Shown: positions 1 to 9,078 of the stretch, piece by piece
How positions within the stretch are numbered: position 1 is the stretch's first letter
How the letters are laid out: each line of letters starts with the position of its first letter
From: an uncultured Bacteroidales bacterium
GTDB lineage: Bacteria; Bacteroidota; Bacteroidia; Bacteroidales; Muribaculaceae
Direction: 5' to 3'
DNA length: 39,005 bases
Assembly (NCBI GenBank): GCA_900552315.1
Contig: URZM01000003.1
Location: 1-39,005 of the forward strand
Made by a program: the position numbers and the translations under genes
Notes under the pieces: model-generated
What the model was told of the DNA's origin: nothing
What the model saw: only the letters and a program-made list of their open reading frames with translations
The model's database searches: none

Positions 1-3000
1 ACATCGACATCGACTCCCTGGGGCTGAGATTCTCCGGAATAGACATAAACACGGCCAACTCCTCGCTCAAAGGAGACGCGTACATATCTTACGCGCTCAT
101 GGAGATGAATCCGGAGGCTCCCGTGTCTGTCAACGCCGCCGGGTCGCTCGGTTGGGCTGACATATATTCCTTCATGCCATCGCTGAAGCCTGTGCTGTCA
201 AAGGTTCCGAACCGGGACCCTATAATGTTCTCAGCCGACGTCTCCGGCACCCTCTCCGCCATAGACATAAAATCATTCGACGTGGACATACGCCGCTTCC
301 TGTCGCTCAAGGCCAATGGTTCGGTCACCGACCCCACCGACATGAAACGCATGACGGCCTCGGTGGACCTCGACGGCTCGCTCCAGGACGCAGGCGTGGT
401 CAACCGCATGTTCGGCAAGGAACTTGCGGCCATGGGCGTCAAGATACCCCGCTTCAGCATCAAAGGACATGTGGGCGCGGCGCAGCAGCGCTATACTGCC
501 GACATAAGCATGAAATCCTCGGCCGGCGATGCCTCGCTTGACGGATTCCTGGCGCTGGACGCGGAACGGTATGACGTGGACATGAGCCTCAACGGCCTTG
601 ACCTCAGCGCCATCATGCCATCGCTTGGCGTAGGACGCCTCACCGGCTCGGTGAAAGCCAAGGGAGCAGGATTCAACCCCACAGCCAAAGGCGCGGACAC
701 ATCGGTGGACGCTGACATGCGCACTCTGGTGTACGGCGGCAATGACCTGGCGCCCCTCACCCTTGTCGCCAAGCTGTCCGACGGCAGCTTCGACGTGGAC
801 CTGCACGGCTCCAACCCCCGCCTGGACCTCTCTATGCTGGCCAACGGGACCCTGCGCGGGAATGTCCTTGACATAGACGCTACCGCAGACATACGCCATG
901 CCGACCTACAGGCCCTCGGATTCATGGACGTGCCGTGCCGGGGAGCCGCAAGATTCGACCTGAACGGCTCGGTGAACCTCGACACATATTTCTGCGACCT
1001 GGACGCCGGGCTCCACGACCTGGACTGGACCTACGATACCGGCGTCTACGTGATTCCCGACGCCTTCGACGCCCGGTTCGTGAGCGACGCGGCCTCCACC
1101 TTCCTCGGCATATACGGCGACGGCGTAAACCTGGACTTTGACGCGCAAGCTCCCCTCAAACGCCTCATGGCGAACCTTCCCCCCGTGCTTGACATGATGA
1201 TGCGACAGGTGGATGACAGGAATCTGGACATGACCCTCATCTCCGACAAGCTGCCGGAGTTCACGCTGGACATGGACATGTCCGGCTCCGGTCTCGCGTC
1301 CCGCCTCATCGGCGACACAGGCTACAAGTTCGACCACCTGAGCCTCACGCTGGCAAATGATTCCCTGATCTCAGGGGACATGAACCTTACGGGGGCCGGC
1401 AACGCGTCGCTGACGCTGGACACGGTGACCCTGGGCCTGAGCCAGCGCGGCCGCATGCTCGACTACAAGCTGCATGTGGGCAACACACCCACCAACCTGC
1501 CGGAGCTCGCGGCAGTGGACATAACCGGCTACGCCGGGTCCAACCGCGCGTCAGCCTACCTGCGTCAGCGCGACAACACAGGCAAGGAGGGCTACAGGCT
1601 GGGCCTCACCGCCGCCTTCATGGATTCCGTGGTGAATCTGCACCTCACCCCCCTGGACGCCGTCATAGCATACAAGCCCTGGTCCATAAGCGACGACAAC
1701 TATGTGCAGTTAGGACCCGGCTCCCGTGTTCAGGCAGACCTGACCGCCTCCAGCGGCTCCTCCAGCGTGCGTCTCTCCACTCCGCAGCGCGCCGACTCCC
1801 TCCAGGCGCTCCAGGTGCAAATCAAGAACCTGCACATCGAGGATTTCCTCCAGATGAACGTTATGGCGCCACCCGTGAGCGGTGCCCTGAACTCCGACCT
1901 CACACTCGTGTATCGCGGCAAAGCCATCACCGGAGCCGGCACACTCGGAGTCAAGGACCTGGCCTACGACAGGCAGCGTATCGGCGACCTGGATTTCGAC
2001 ATCAAGGCCGGCATGGGGTTCTCCGGCAACTCCGGAGGAAAAATAGGCATGCTCATAAACGGCAAGGAGGTGGCCATACTGCGCGGATACATGATCACAG
2101 ACTCCGTGGCGGCCTCCAAGCGTGCCGACGGCACGCCCACCGCCTTCGAGCTTGAGCTGAAAGGGTTCCCTCTCTCCATCGCCAACGCTTTCCTGCCGCA
2201 GGACTACATGCAGCTGACCGGGGGGCTGTACGGGAAAATGAAGATGACCGGAGAGTTCACCGCACCGGTGCTGAACGGCTCCCTTACATGCGACTCCGTA
2301 GGGGTACGCGTACCTGTGGCCTCGAGCACCGTATATTTCGAGAAAGACAACCCTATACTTGTAGAAAACAATATCCTGAGGTTCGACAAGTTCAAGCTCT
2401 ACGGCTTGAACCGCAAAGCCGTCACGCTCGACGGCAGCGTGGACGCGCGTGTCATCTCCGACATGGCTGTCGACCTCACCATGTCCGGGCAAGGCATAGC
2501 CCTCGTCGACAACAAGCGGCGCTCCGACGAGATATACGGCAAGCTGTTCGTGGACCTTGACGCCTCGGCAAAAGGGCGCCTGAGCCGCCTTGACATAAAC
2601 GCGGCCCTATCCGTGCTGCCCTCCACAGACATTTATTACACCTACGCCACAGCCGCCACGGCCATCCAGCAGGGCAACACCACCGATGTGGTGAGGTTCG
2701 TGCAGTTCTCCGACTCCACCCTCGTGGCCAAAGCCGACTCCACGGCCAAGTCCGCACCCATGAACATGAGCATAAACGCATCCCTCAACATAGTGAACGG
2801 CGCGAAGGCCACCGTGAACCTCTCGGGCAACGGCACCGACAAGGTGACGCTGACCCCATACGGCAACCTCTCATACGTGCAGAACTACATGGGCGACATG
2901 AGGCTCAACGGCTCCCTGTTCCTGGGCAAAGGGTTCGCAAGGTACAGCGTGCCTATGATAGGCGAAAAGACTTTCGACTTCGACGAGGGCTCATACGTGA

Positions 3001-3836
3001 ACTGGAGCGGAGACATCATGAATCCAGCGCTGCACATCTACGCCACGGACCGCGTGAAGGCAAACGTGCAGCAAGAGGGCATGAACTCCCGCCTGATATA
3101 CTTTGACGTGGGGCTCTCGGTGCTCGGCACCCTCTCCGCGCCCAAGGTGGCCTTCGACCTCTCCACGGACGATGACATGACCGTGCAGAACGAGCTGCTG
3201 TCCATGTCTGCCGACCAGCGCTCGGCCTCGGCCATACACCTGCTCCTGTACAACACTTACACCGGCCCCGGCGTAAAGGCTGACGCGAACCTCTCCAATC
3301 CGCTCTACTCCTTCCTCGAGGGGCAGCTCAACTCCTGGGCGGCCAAAAACATACGCGGCGTGGACATTTCCTTCGGCATAGACCAGTACAAGCAGACCGT
3401 CGACGGACAGAAGGACAACACCACGAGCTATTCCTACCAGGTGAGCAAGAGCCTGTTCGACAACCGGTTCAAGATCATAGTGGGCGGCAACTACTCCACC
3501 GACGCGCAGGCCGACGAGAATTTCGCCCAGAACCTCATCTCGGACATCTCATTCGAATACAGCCTGAAGCAGACGGCCAACGCCAACATGTACCTGAGAC
3601 TGTTCCGCCACACAGGATTCGAAAGCATACTGGAAGGCGAGGTCACTGAGACCGGCATAGGCTTCGTGATGCGGCGAAAGCTCTCCAACCTGCGTTCCCT
3701 GTTCCGCTTCGGCAAAAAACGCCACAAGAGGCAAGATCCGGACTCTGTGCCTGCTAATGACTCCGTTCCGGCCGACGCCCTCGTGCCCCTCTCCAAAGAC
3801 TCTATCATCAACGAAGAAGCACCCGCAAAAAAATGA
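1..3836 (+). CDS. tamB: TamB-like translocation/assembly module protein, 5' end outside window
   Basis: The reading frame is open from base 3, so the N-terminus lies upstream and about 1277 residues are visible. The protein is a long run of short beta-strand repeats with alternating polar and hydrophobic residues and many Asp/Gly turns, as in AsmA/TamB (DUF490) proteins that bridge the inner and outer membranes and help insert outer-membrane proteins or move lipids. The C-terminal third, from about visible residue 830, has the TamB_C character, with motifs such as FDFDEGSYVNWSG and GVDISFGIDQYK. It ends in a charged tail rich in Lys, Asp and Ser. The stop codon overlaps the tamL start as ATGA, which implies coupled translation with its partner. 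The TamB assignment is strong; whether this is the only tamB paralogue cannot be told here. Confidence 0.85.
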   Translation, partial: IDIDSLGLRFSGIDINTANSSLKGDAYISYALMEMNPEAPVSVNAAGSLGWADIYSFMPSLKPVLSKVPNRDPIMFSADVSGTLSAIDIKSFDVDIRRFLSLKANGSVTDPTDMKRMTASVDLDGSLQDAGVVNRMFGKELAAMGVKIPRFSIKGHVGAAQQRYTADISMKSSAGDASLDGFLALDAERYDVDMSLNGLDLSAIMPSLGVGRLTGSVKAKGAGFNPTAKGADTSVDADMRTLVYGGNDLAPLTLVAKLSDGSFDVDLHGSNPRLDLSMLANGTLRGNVLDIDATADIRHADLQALGFMDVPCRGAARFDLNGSVNLDTYFCDLDAGLHDLDWTYDTGVYVIPDAFDARFVSDAASTFLGIYGDGVNLDFDAQAPLKRLMANLPPVLDMMMRQVDDRNLDMTLISDKLPEFTLDMDMSGSGLASRLIGDTGYKFDHLSLTLANDSLISGDMNLTGAGNASLTLDTVTLGLSQRGRMLDYKLHVGNTPTNLPELAAVDITGYAGSNRASAYLRQRDNTGKEGYRLGLTAAFMDSVVNLHLTPLDAVIAYKPWSISDDNYVQLGPGSRVQADLTASSGSSSVRLSTPQRADSLQALQVQIKNLHIEDFLQMNVMAPPVSGALNSDLTLVYRGKAITGAGTLGVKDLAYDRQRIGDLDFDIKAGMGFSGNSGGKIGMLINGKEVAILRGYMITDSVAASKRADGTPTAFELELKGFPLSIANAFLPQDYMQLTGGLYGKMKMTGEFTAPVLNGSLTCDSVGVRVPVASSTVYFEKDNPILVENNILRFDKFKLYGLNRKAVTLDGSVDARVISDMAVDLTMSGQGIALVDNKRRSDEIYGKLFVDLDASAKGRLSRLDINAALSVLPSTDIYYTYATAATAIQQGNTTDVVRFVQFSDSTLVAKADSTAKSAPMNMSINASLNIVNGAKATVNLSGNGTDKVTLTPYGNLSYVQNYMGDMRLNGSLFLGKGFARYSVPMIGEKTFDFDEGSYVNWSGDIMNPALHIYATDRVKANVQQEGMNSRLIYFDVGLSVLGTLSAPKVAFDLSTDDDMTVQNELLSMSADQRSASAIHLLLYNTYTGPGVKADANLSNPLYSFLEGQLNSWAAKNIRGVDISFGIDQYKQTVDGQKDNTTSYSYQVSKSLFDNRFKIIVGGNYSTDAQADENFAQNLISDISFEYSLKQTANANMYLRLFRHTGFESILEGEVTETGIGFVMRRKLSNLRSLFRFGKKRHKRQDPDSVPANDSVPADALVPLSKDSIINEEAPAKK

Positions 3837-6154
3837 GACATACCGGCCTGAACATGATACTCGCGGCACTGGCACTGGCCTTCCTGGCCTGCGCCTGCTC
3901 CACCACACGCCGTATCCCGGACGGCGAGGTGCTGTACACCGGCGTGAAGAAATTCCGGGTGGAGACCCGCGACCCGGAGCAGAAACTGCCCTCCGACATG
4001 GTGAGCCAAGTGAAAGAGGCCGGAAACGTGCCTCCCAACAACCCCATGCCCTTCATGAGCCCCTACGTGCGCACGCCATTCCCCATAGGGCTGTGGGTCT
4101 ACAACAACATGAGCGACTCTGCCGGAGGGCTAAAAGGCTGGATTTACCGTAAGCTGGCCAAGGACCCGGTGCTCGTATCCACCGTCAAGCCCGCCCTTCG
4201 GGCCAAGATGATGGAGAGCATACTCGACAACAACGGCTATTTCGGCTCTTCCGCATCCTACACCCTGGTGCCGGACAAGAAGAATCCGAAGAAGGCACGT
4301 GTAAACTACGAGGTGGAGGTGGGCGAGCCTTATCTCATAGACTCGCTCATATATTTCCGCACCGGCGACCGCTCCATATTCCACTACATAGACTCCCTGG
4401 CGCTCCGCGACCCCTACCTCAAGACCGGACACCGCTTCTCCACCGACTCCCTGGCCGTGGCACGCACACGCATCACCAACTCGCTGCGCAACCGTGGTTT
4501 CTACTATTTCAGGCCCGAATACATCGAATTTCTCGCCGACAGCACCATAACGCGCCACCGAATAGCACTGAAACTGTCCCTGGCCGAGCAGACGCCGAAC
4601 ATCGCGCTGCGCCAATGGAGAATGGGCGACGTCACGGTCCATGTCCTGCGCAACTCCAAGCGCAACCCCGGCACGCCCGACACCATATCCGACCCCAAGG
4701 CCACGGTCATAGTCATGCGCCCGGCTCGCCTCAAGGACTCGCTCATACCTTCATGCATCACGTTCCGCAAAGGGAGGCTCTTCTCTGTCCGCAACATGGA
4801 CCGCACACAGACGCGCCTGAGCAGGCTCGGCATATTCTCCTCCATAGACATGCAGGTGTCCCCCGCCGACACTTCACTTGCCGACAACCGTCTGAACGTG
4901 GACATCGAGTGTCGATTCGACAAGCCCATGGAGGCCGGAGTCGAGGTCAACGCCACATCAAAGTCAAACAGTTACATAGGTCCCGGACTGGAGCTATCTC
5001 TCACCAACCGCAACATATTCGGCGGTGCCGAGCAGCTCGCGATCCGACTCAACGCGTCATACGAATGGCAGACCGGCCACGGACGCTCCTCGGTGTTCAA
5101 CAGTTACGAATTCGGCCTCAACGCCTCACTCTCGTTCCCCCGCCTCCTCGCGCCCCGGTTCGTGCCACGCACCCAGCGTGAGCTCAACTGGACACGCATC
5201 ACCCTCAACGCGGACCTGCTCAACCGGCCGCACTATTTCAAGATGGCACAGTTCGGGGCAGGCATATCATACGAGTGGAGGGCCACACGCCACACGCTGC
5301 ACCAGCTCACCCCCTGCAAGATAACATACACCAAACTCATGCACACCACACATGAGTTCGACTCCATAATGGCCACAAACCCCGCCATAGCCGAGAGCTT
5401 CAAGAGCCAATACATACCCATGCTCTCATACACGTACACTCTCGACAAGTTCTTGGAGCGGGAGAGAATAAACGGCATAAACTTCTCAGCCACATTCTCC
5501 GAGGCGGGCAACGTATTCTCCGGCATCTATGCCCTCTGCGGCGTCAAGGGCGAGAAACGGCTCTTCGGCACACCCTTCTCCCAGTTCGTGAAAGGGCAGG
5601 CACAGCTCGTCTACTCACGCCGCCTGTTCAGGGGCAAGGACCAGTGGCTGGTATCCAGAGTGCTGATAGGGGCCGCCCACGCATACGGCAACTCCAACGA
5701 GGTACCCTACAGCGAACAGTTCTACATAGGGGGAGCCAACTCCATACGCGCCTTCACGGTCCGCTCCATAGGCCCCGGCTCATACCGCGCTCCCGCCGAC
5801 CAGATAAACGGATATTTCGACCAGACCGGCACCTTCAAGTTCGAGCTCAACACCGAATACCGTTTCCCCATATACAAGTTCCTGCACGGAGCCGTGTTCC
5901 TGGACGCCGGCAACATCTGGCTGCTCAAGGACGACCCCAACCGACCCGGAGGCAAGCTGCAGGCCAAGACTTTCCTCAAGGACATAGCGCTCGGCACCGG
6001 CGTGGGGCTGCGCGCAGACCTCGGCATGATAGTCATTCGCGGCGACCTCGGTTACGGCCTCCACGCACCTTACCACAACAGCACCCCCCACTATTTCAAC
6101 ATACCTTTCAAGCACGCCTTCGCCTTCCACCTGGCCATAGGCTATCCATTCTAA
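3833..6154 (+). CDS. tamL: TamL: lipoprotein-type TamA/Omp85 outer-membrane assembly protein
   Basis: This 773-residue protein begins with a lipoprotein signal; the probable lipidated residue is Cys22, in ACACSTTRRIPDGEVLY, the start typical of Bacteroidota TamL. The N-terminal half (about 25-370) has the size and pattern of POTRA domains. The C-terminal half (about 375-773) is a 16-strand-type Omp85 barrel, with the conserved loop-6 segment FYIGGANSIRAF and a terminal beta-signal ending in Phe (HLAIGYPF). In Bacteroidota, TamL replaces proteobacterial TamA and works with TamB, whose gene overlaps this one by four bases. All parts look intact. It could be confused with BamA, but the lipobox and the tamB linkage favour TamL. 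Confidence 0.85.
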   Translation: MRHTGLNMILAALALAFLACACSTTRRIPDGEVLYTGVKKFRVETRDPEQKLPSDMVSQVKEAGNVPPNNPMPFMSPYVRTPFPIGLWVYNNMSDSAGGLKGWIYRKLAKDPVLVSTVKPALRAKMMESILDNNGYFGSSASYTLVPDKKNPKKARVNYEVEVGEPYLIDSLIYFRTGDRSIFHYIDSLALRDPYLKTGHRFSTDSLAVARTRITNSLRNRGFYYFRPEYIEFLADSTITRHRIALKLSLAEQTPNIALRQWRMGDVTVHVLRNSKRNPGTPDTISDPKATVIVMRPARLKDSLIPSCITFRKGRLFSVRNMDRTQTRLSRLGIFSSIDMQVSPADTSLADNRLNVDIECRFDKPMEAGVEVNATSKSNSYIGPGLELSLTNRNIFGGAEQLAIRLNASYEWQTGHGRSSVFNSYEFGLNASLSFPRLLAPRFVPRTQRELNWTRITLNADLLNRPHYFKMAQFGAGISYEWRATRHTLHQLTPCKITYTKLMHTTHEFDSIMATNPAIAESFKSQYIPMLSYTYTLDKFLERERINGINFSATFSEAGNVFSGIYALCGVKGEKRLFGTPFSQFVKGQAQLVYSRRLFRGKDQWLVSRVLIGAAHAYGNSNEVPYSEQFYIGGANSIRAFTVRSIGPGSYRAPADQINGYFDQTGTFKFELNTEYRFPIYKFLHGAVFLDAGNIWLLKDDPNRPGGKLQAKTFLKDIALGTGVGLRADLGMIVIRGDLGYGLHAPYHNSTPHYFNIPFKHAFAFHLAIGYPF

Positions 6155-6158
6155 GAAC

Positions 6159-6758
6159 ATGCGCGCAACACTCATCGCACTCGCCCTCCTGGCGACCCTC
6201 TGCCTGCAGGCACACAATCCCCAAGCGCCCGAGAAAGCCCCGTTCATACACGGCATGGACCTACAGGCGGCAAGGGCATATTGCGACTCCATGCCCATCC
6301 GCGACCCCGAAGGCATATACGTATGGTCCGAAAAAGGCGCCGTGGTCCTGCTGAGAGCATGCACGCATGCCGGCGACATACCCTCCGCCTACGAAATCAT
6401 AAACCTGGAGTCGGCGGACATACTGCTCCCGCCAGGCCAGGTGACCGGATACATGTACCCATCCCCGACAGCCGAAGATTTCCACCTATATATCTATGGC
6501 GACATCGGCAAAGAGGGAGCCTCATCTCCAAGACACATGGCCGCCACTTACGAGCCGATGCAGCAATCATTCAAATTCAAGGGACGCAAGACAAGCGTGA
6601 GCCTCAACCCGCTCTCCCTTATCCCCCATCTCCGCTCCCTGCTCCGCATCAAGACAGAGAACCCTGCAGACGCCATACCTGACGGCCTGCGGCGCATATA
6701 CCCCGCACCCATACCCACTCCCGACAACCCGGCCATTCCCTATCCACGCTATTTCTGA
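6159..6758 (+). CDS. Exported protein of unknown function in the tam operon
   Basis: A 199-residue protein starting four bases after the tamL stop, so very likely co-transcribed with it. It has a clear Sec signal peptide (MRATLIALALLATLCLQAH, cleaved near residue 19). The mature part has a central alpha/beta-looking segment (about 25-130), then a basic stretch containing KFKGRKTSVSLNPLSLIPHL, and a proline-rich end. There is no lipobox, T9SS sorting domain or transmembrane helix beyond the signal. I do not recognise a family. Its position suggests a periplasmic accessory to outer-membrane assembly, but that is inference from context only. Confidence 0.7.
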   Translation: MRATLIALALLATLCLQAHNPQAPEKAPFIHGMDLQAARAYCDSMPIRDPEGIYVWSEKGAVVLLRACTHAGDIPSAYEIINLESADILLPPGQVTGYMYPSPTAEDFHLYIYGDIGKEGASSPRHMAATYEPMQQSFKFKGRKTSVSLNPLSLIPHLRSLLRIKTENPADAIPDGLRRIYPAPIPTPDNPAIPYPRYF

Positions 6759-6868
6759 GACACCTCCCGCCCTACCCCGCCACTTACGAATCGACACCGC
6801 CACTTATATGAATTTGCATGAATAACGCACTGCGTGCATAGTGTCAAAGAAAAAAAGAGAGGGAATCC

Positions 6869-6899
6869 TTTGAGGAACCAAAAAATATTGCTAAATTTG
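6869..6899 (+). promoter_or_regulatory. Bacteroidota sigma-ABfr type promoter for 7045
   Basis: TTTG at 6869-6872 and TAAATTTG at 6892-6899 are separated by exactly 19 bases, a full match to the Bacteroidota -33/-7 consensus TTTG-N19-TAnnTTTG. The predicted start near 6906 gives a leader of about 140 nt before the ATG at 7045. The 286-base gap upstream of that gene also holds a ten-base direct repeat, CCGCCACTTA, at 6777-6786 and 6797-6806. Confidence 0.75.
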
Positions 6900-6917
6900 A
6901 CGCAAAAATTTTTCAGT

Positions 6918-6988
6918 ACTGACAAACCATGTCAGTTCCACTTGAATTGATGCTGAGGATTCGCTCGAGTTTCGCCTGAAGATTCGCC
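6918..6988 (+). promoter_or_regulatory. Leader hairpin and direct repeat in the 5' UTR of 7045
   Basis: Just downstream of the predicted transcription start there is a perfect six-base inverted repeat, ACTGAC/GTCAGT, at 6918-6923 and 6931-6936 with a seven-base loop. It is followed by two imperfect 13-base direct repeats, CTGAGGATTCGCT at 6953-6965 and CTGAAGATTCGCC at 6976-6988, spaced 23 bases apart. They could be protein-binding sites or leader structure. No known riboswitch is recognised. Confidence 0.3.
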
Positions 6989-7044
6989 AAAATCAGACAG
7001 CTCTTTCATCTAAAAACTGAAATACAACAACAAAAACATACCAT

Positions 7045-8913
7045 ATGACAAAACTTTCCTATCTTCTTTCACTAACGGCACTTGTCTCCGCACCCGTTGC
7101 ATGCATGGCGCAAGACGGGGTTTACTACGGTTACTGCTCTGACGACATCAACGGCCACGGATTCGACGCGTCCGGCAAATACTATATTGCCGGGGCCTTC
7201 CGCATGACGGAATCCGACGTAGCCCAGTTCGACGGCTGCGAGATCACGGGCGTGAGCATAGGCTTCGGCAGCGGACGCAACAAGAACATCGAGATCTTCA
7301 TGACAGAGGACCTCTCCAAGGAGGCCTTCTTCACGCAAGCCGGACGTGTGAGAGCCTCTTCGTGGAGCGACATTCCCATCACCGAGCCTGTCAAGATACA
7401 GAAAGACAAGCCTTTCTATATCGGATACACGTATTACGTGGACAACATGACGGCCCAGCCGATAGGTACCGACAACAACACCTCCTCCTTTACAGACGGA
7501 GCCGACTGGATGTCGGCCGCAGTCGAAGAAGAAGGCCTCGGCGCTGCATGGAAGCAGTATGGCCCGCAGGTGGGCAACATCTGCATAAGGGCCATAATCA
7601 AGGGCAACGGCATGTCGACAAGCAACTGCGTGCCTATGACACTGACCATGCCCGAGTTGGCGACTCCTGGCGAGCCCTTTGACTTTAAGCTCACATTCAC
7701 CAACGCGACGATGGAGCCTGTCAGAGACATAGACATAGTCTACCAGCTCGGCACAGACCCCGAACAGGCTTTCCATTGCGAGTTCCCCACACCGGTGGGA
7801 GCCAACGAGCGTGGCGAGGCCGTGATCCGCGCGGTCACATCGCAGGACGAGCTCGAGATACCCTCATGGGCAAGGATTGACAAGGTGAACGGGCAGGTGA
7901 ACGACATGGCCGCCAAAAAGATTTTCAACACCTTGGTATGCACGACCGGGCTGTTCGAGCGCAAGGTGGTGGTCGAGAAATTCACCGGCATGTATTGCGG
8001 CTACTGTCCCAGGGGCATCGTAGGCTTCGACTATATGAACGAGCACTACGCCGGCTCATTCATCGGAATAGCCGTGCAGAACTACAGTTACTCCGACGAG
8101 ATGTACTGCACGGCCTACAATCCCTGGACAACGAAATTCGCAGCCGGGGGCGCTCCTTACTGCTACGTGAACCGCAACAAGAACCTCACCAACAACCCTG
8201 AAAAGGGTTCGCTCGAGAACGCCTACAACATGACACACACAATGTCCTCCAACATAGGCATAAAAGTGACTGCCGAGCCTACGTCATACTCCAACGCATA
8301 CGACGCCACAGCCACCGTAAAGGTGGCGCGCGACGTGGACGACGCCGACTATTCCATAGCTTTCGTGGTCACAGAGGATTTCGTGGGGCCCTACCGTCAG
8401 GCGAACAACTACAACACCTCTCCCGGATGTCCGGAGTTCAGCGGCAAAGGGGCCTATGTCTCAATGCTTTTCAACGATGTGGCCCGCAACATATCTTCCG
8501 AATGGGAAGGCATAGCCAACAGTGTGCCGACCTCCCTCAAAGCCGGACAGGAATATCCCTTCACGGTTAAATCCCTGAGCCTGGGCGCCACCTCCAACCC
8601 TAAGAACGCCAACATCATAGCTCTGCTCATCGACAACCGCACCTCAGAGATTGTCAACGCTGACCGTCTGCACCTCGACCCCACCCGTGTCGACGAGCCG
8701 GTGTCCATAGACAGGGCCGAGGCCCTGTCCTCTTTCGCGGTCACAGGCGGGAAAGGCGTCATCTCGGTGGAAGGCGGCGAAGGCTATTGCCAGGTCTACA
8801 CCGTCACCGGCCAGCTCACGGCCGTCATGGGCGCGAACGAATCTGTCCTTGTAGCGCCCGGCATCTACTTGGTCCGCACTCCCCAAAGCACACATAAAGT
8901 CATGGTCCGCTAA
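7045..8913 (+). CDS. Omp28-like secreted protein with thioredoxin-type CxxC and T9SS sorting domain
   Basis: A 622-residue exported protein with a signal peptide ending near ACMAQ. Residues about 25-190 form a beta-rich module, with the composition of the jelly-roll modules seen in T9SS cargo. About 195-290 is an Ig/CARDB-like segment. An Omp28-type thioredoxin fold follows, starting at VVVEKFTGMYCGYCPRG with Cys318 and Cys321 as the CxxC pair. The last 65 residues or so (…GQLTAVMG…APGIYLVRT…HKVMVR) have the form of a T9SS type A sorting domain, so the protein is expected to cross the outer membrane and be surface-attached or released. It has its own promoter and is followed by a hairpin, so it is probably monocistronic. 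Redox activity is possible from the CxxC pair but not proven; Omp28-type proteins are otherwise poorly characterised. Confidence 0.8.
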   Translation: MTKLSYLLSLTALVSAPVACMAQDGVYYGYCSDDINGHGFDASGKYYIAGAFRMTESDVAQFDGCEITGVSIGFGSGRNKNIEIFMTEDLSKEAFFTQAGRVRASSWSDIPITEPVKIQKDKPFYIGYTYYVDNMTAQPIGTDNNTSSFTDGADWMSAAVEEEGLGAAWKQYGPQVGNICIRAIIKGNGMSTSNCVPMTLTMPELATPGEPFDFKLTFTNATMEPVRDIDIVYQLGTDPEQAFHCEFPTPVGANERGEAVIRAVTSQDELEIPSWARIDKVNGQVNDMAAKKIFNTLVCTTGLFERKVVVEKFTGMYCGYCPRGIVGFDYMNEHYAGSFIGIAVQNYSYSDEMYCTAYNPWTTKFAAGGAPYCYVNRNKNLTNNPEKGSLENAYNMTHTMSSNIGIKVTAEPTSYSNAYDATATVKVARDVDDADYSIAFVVTEDFVGPYRQANNYNTSPGCPEFSGKGAYVSMLFNDVARNISSEWEGIANSVPTSLKAGQEYPFTVKSLSLGATSNPKNANIIALLIDNRTSEIVNADRLHLDPTRVDEPVSIDRAEALSSFAVTGGKGVISVEGGEGYCQVYTVTGQLTAVMGANESVLVAPGIYLVRTPQSTHKVMVR

Positions 8914-8949
8914 TCCGCACGGCTGGCAAACGCCCGGCCGCTCGTTTCA

Positions 8950-8982
8950 GGAGGCTGCCTGATACCTCATCAGGGAGCCTCC
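8950..8982 (+). terminator. Terminator-like hairpin after the Omp28-like gene
   Basis: A 13-base inverted repeat with one mismatch (8950-8962 with 8970-8982, loop TACCTCA), 37 bases after the stop codon. There is no clear U-tract, so termination is inferred from position and stem strength. Confidence 0.55.
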
Positions 8983-9078
8983 CCAGGGCTGACATACTCG
9001 CATGAAGCCCCATTTCCCGGCTTAAGACCTATTTTCCAACTGTTTACACAATCAATCAACTCAACATTATCATCCAAC

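Noticed and set aside
1710..2492. Antisense frame of 260 codons inside tamB
   Set aside because: It is the same shadow effect; the tamB frame is continuous and has the expected repeat pattern.
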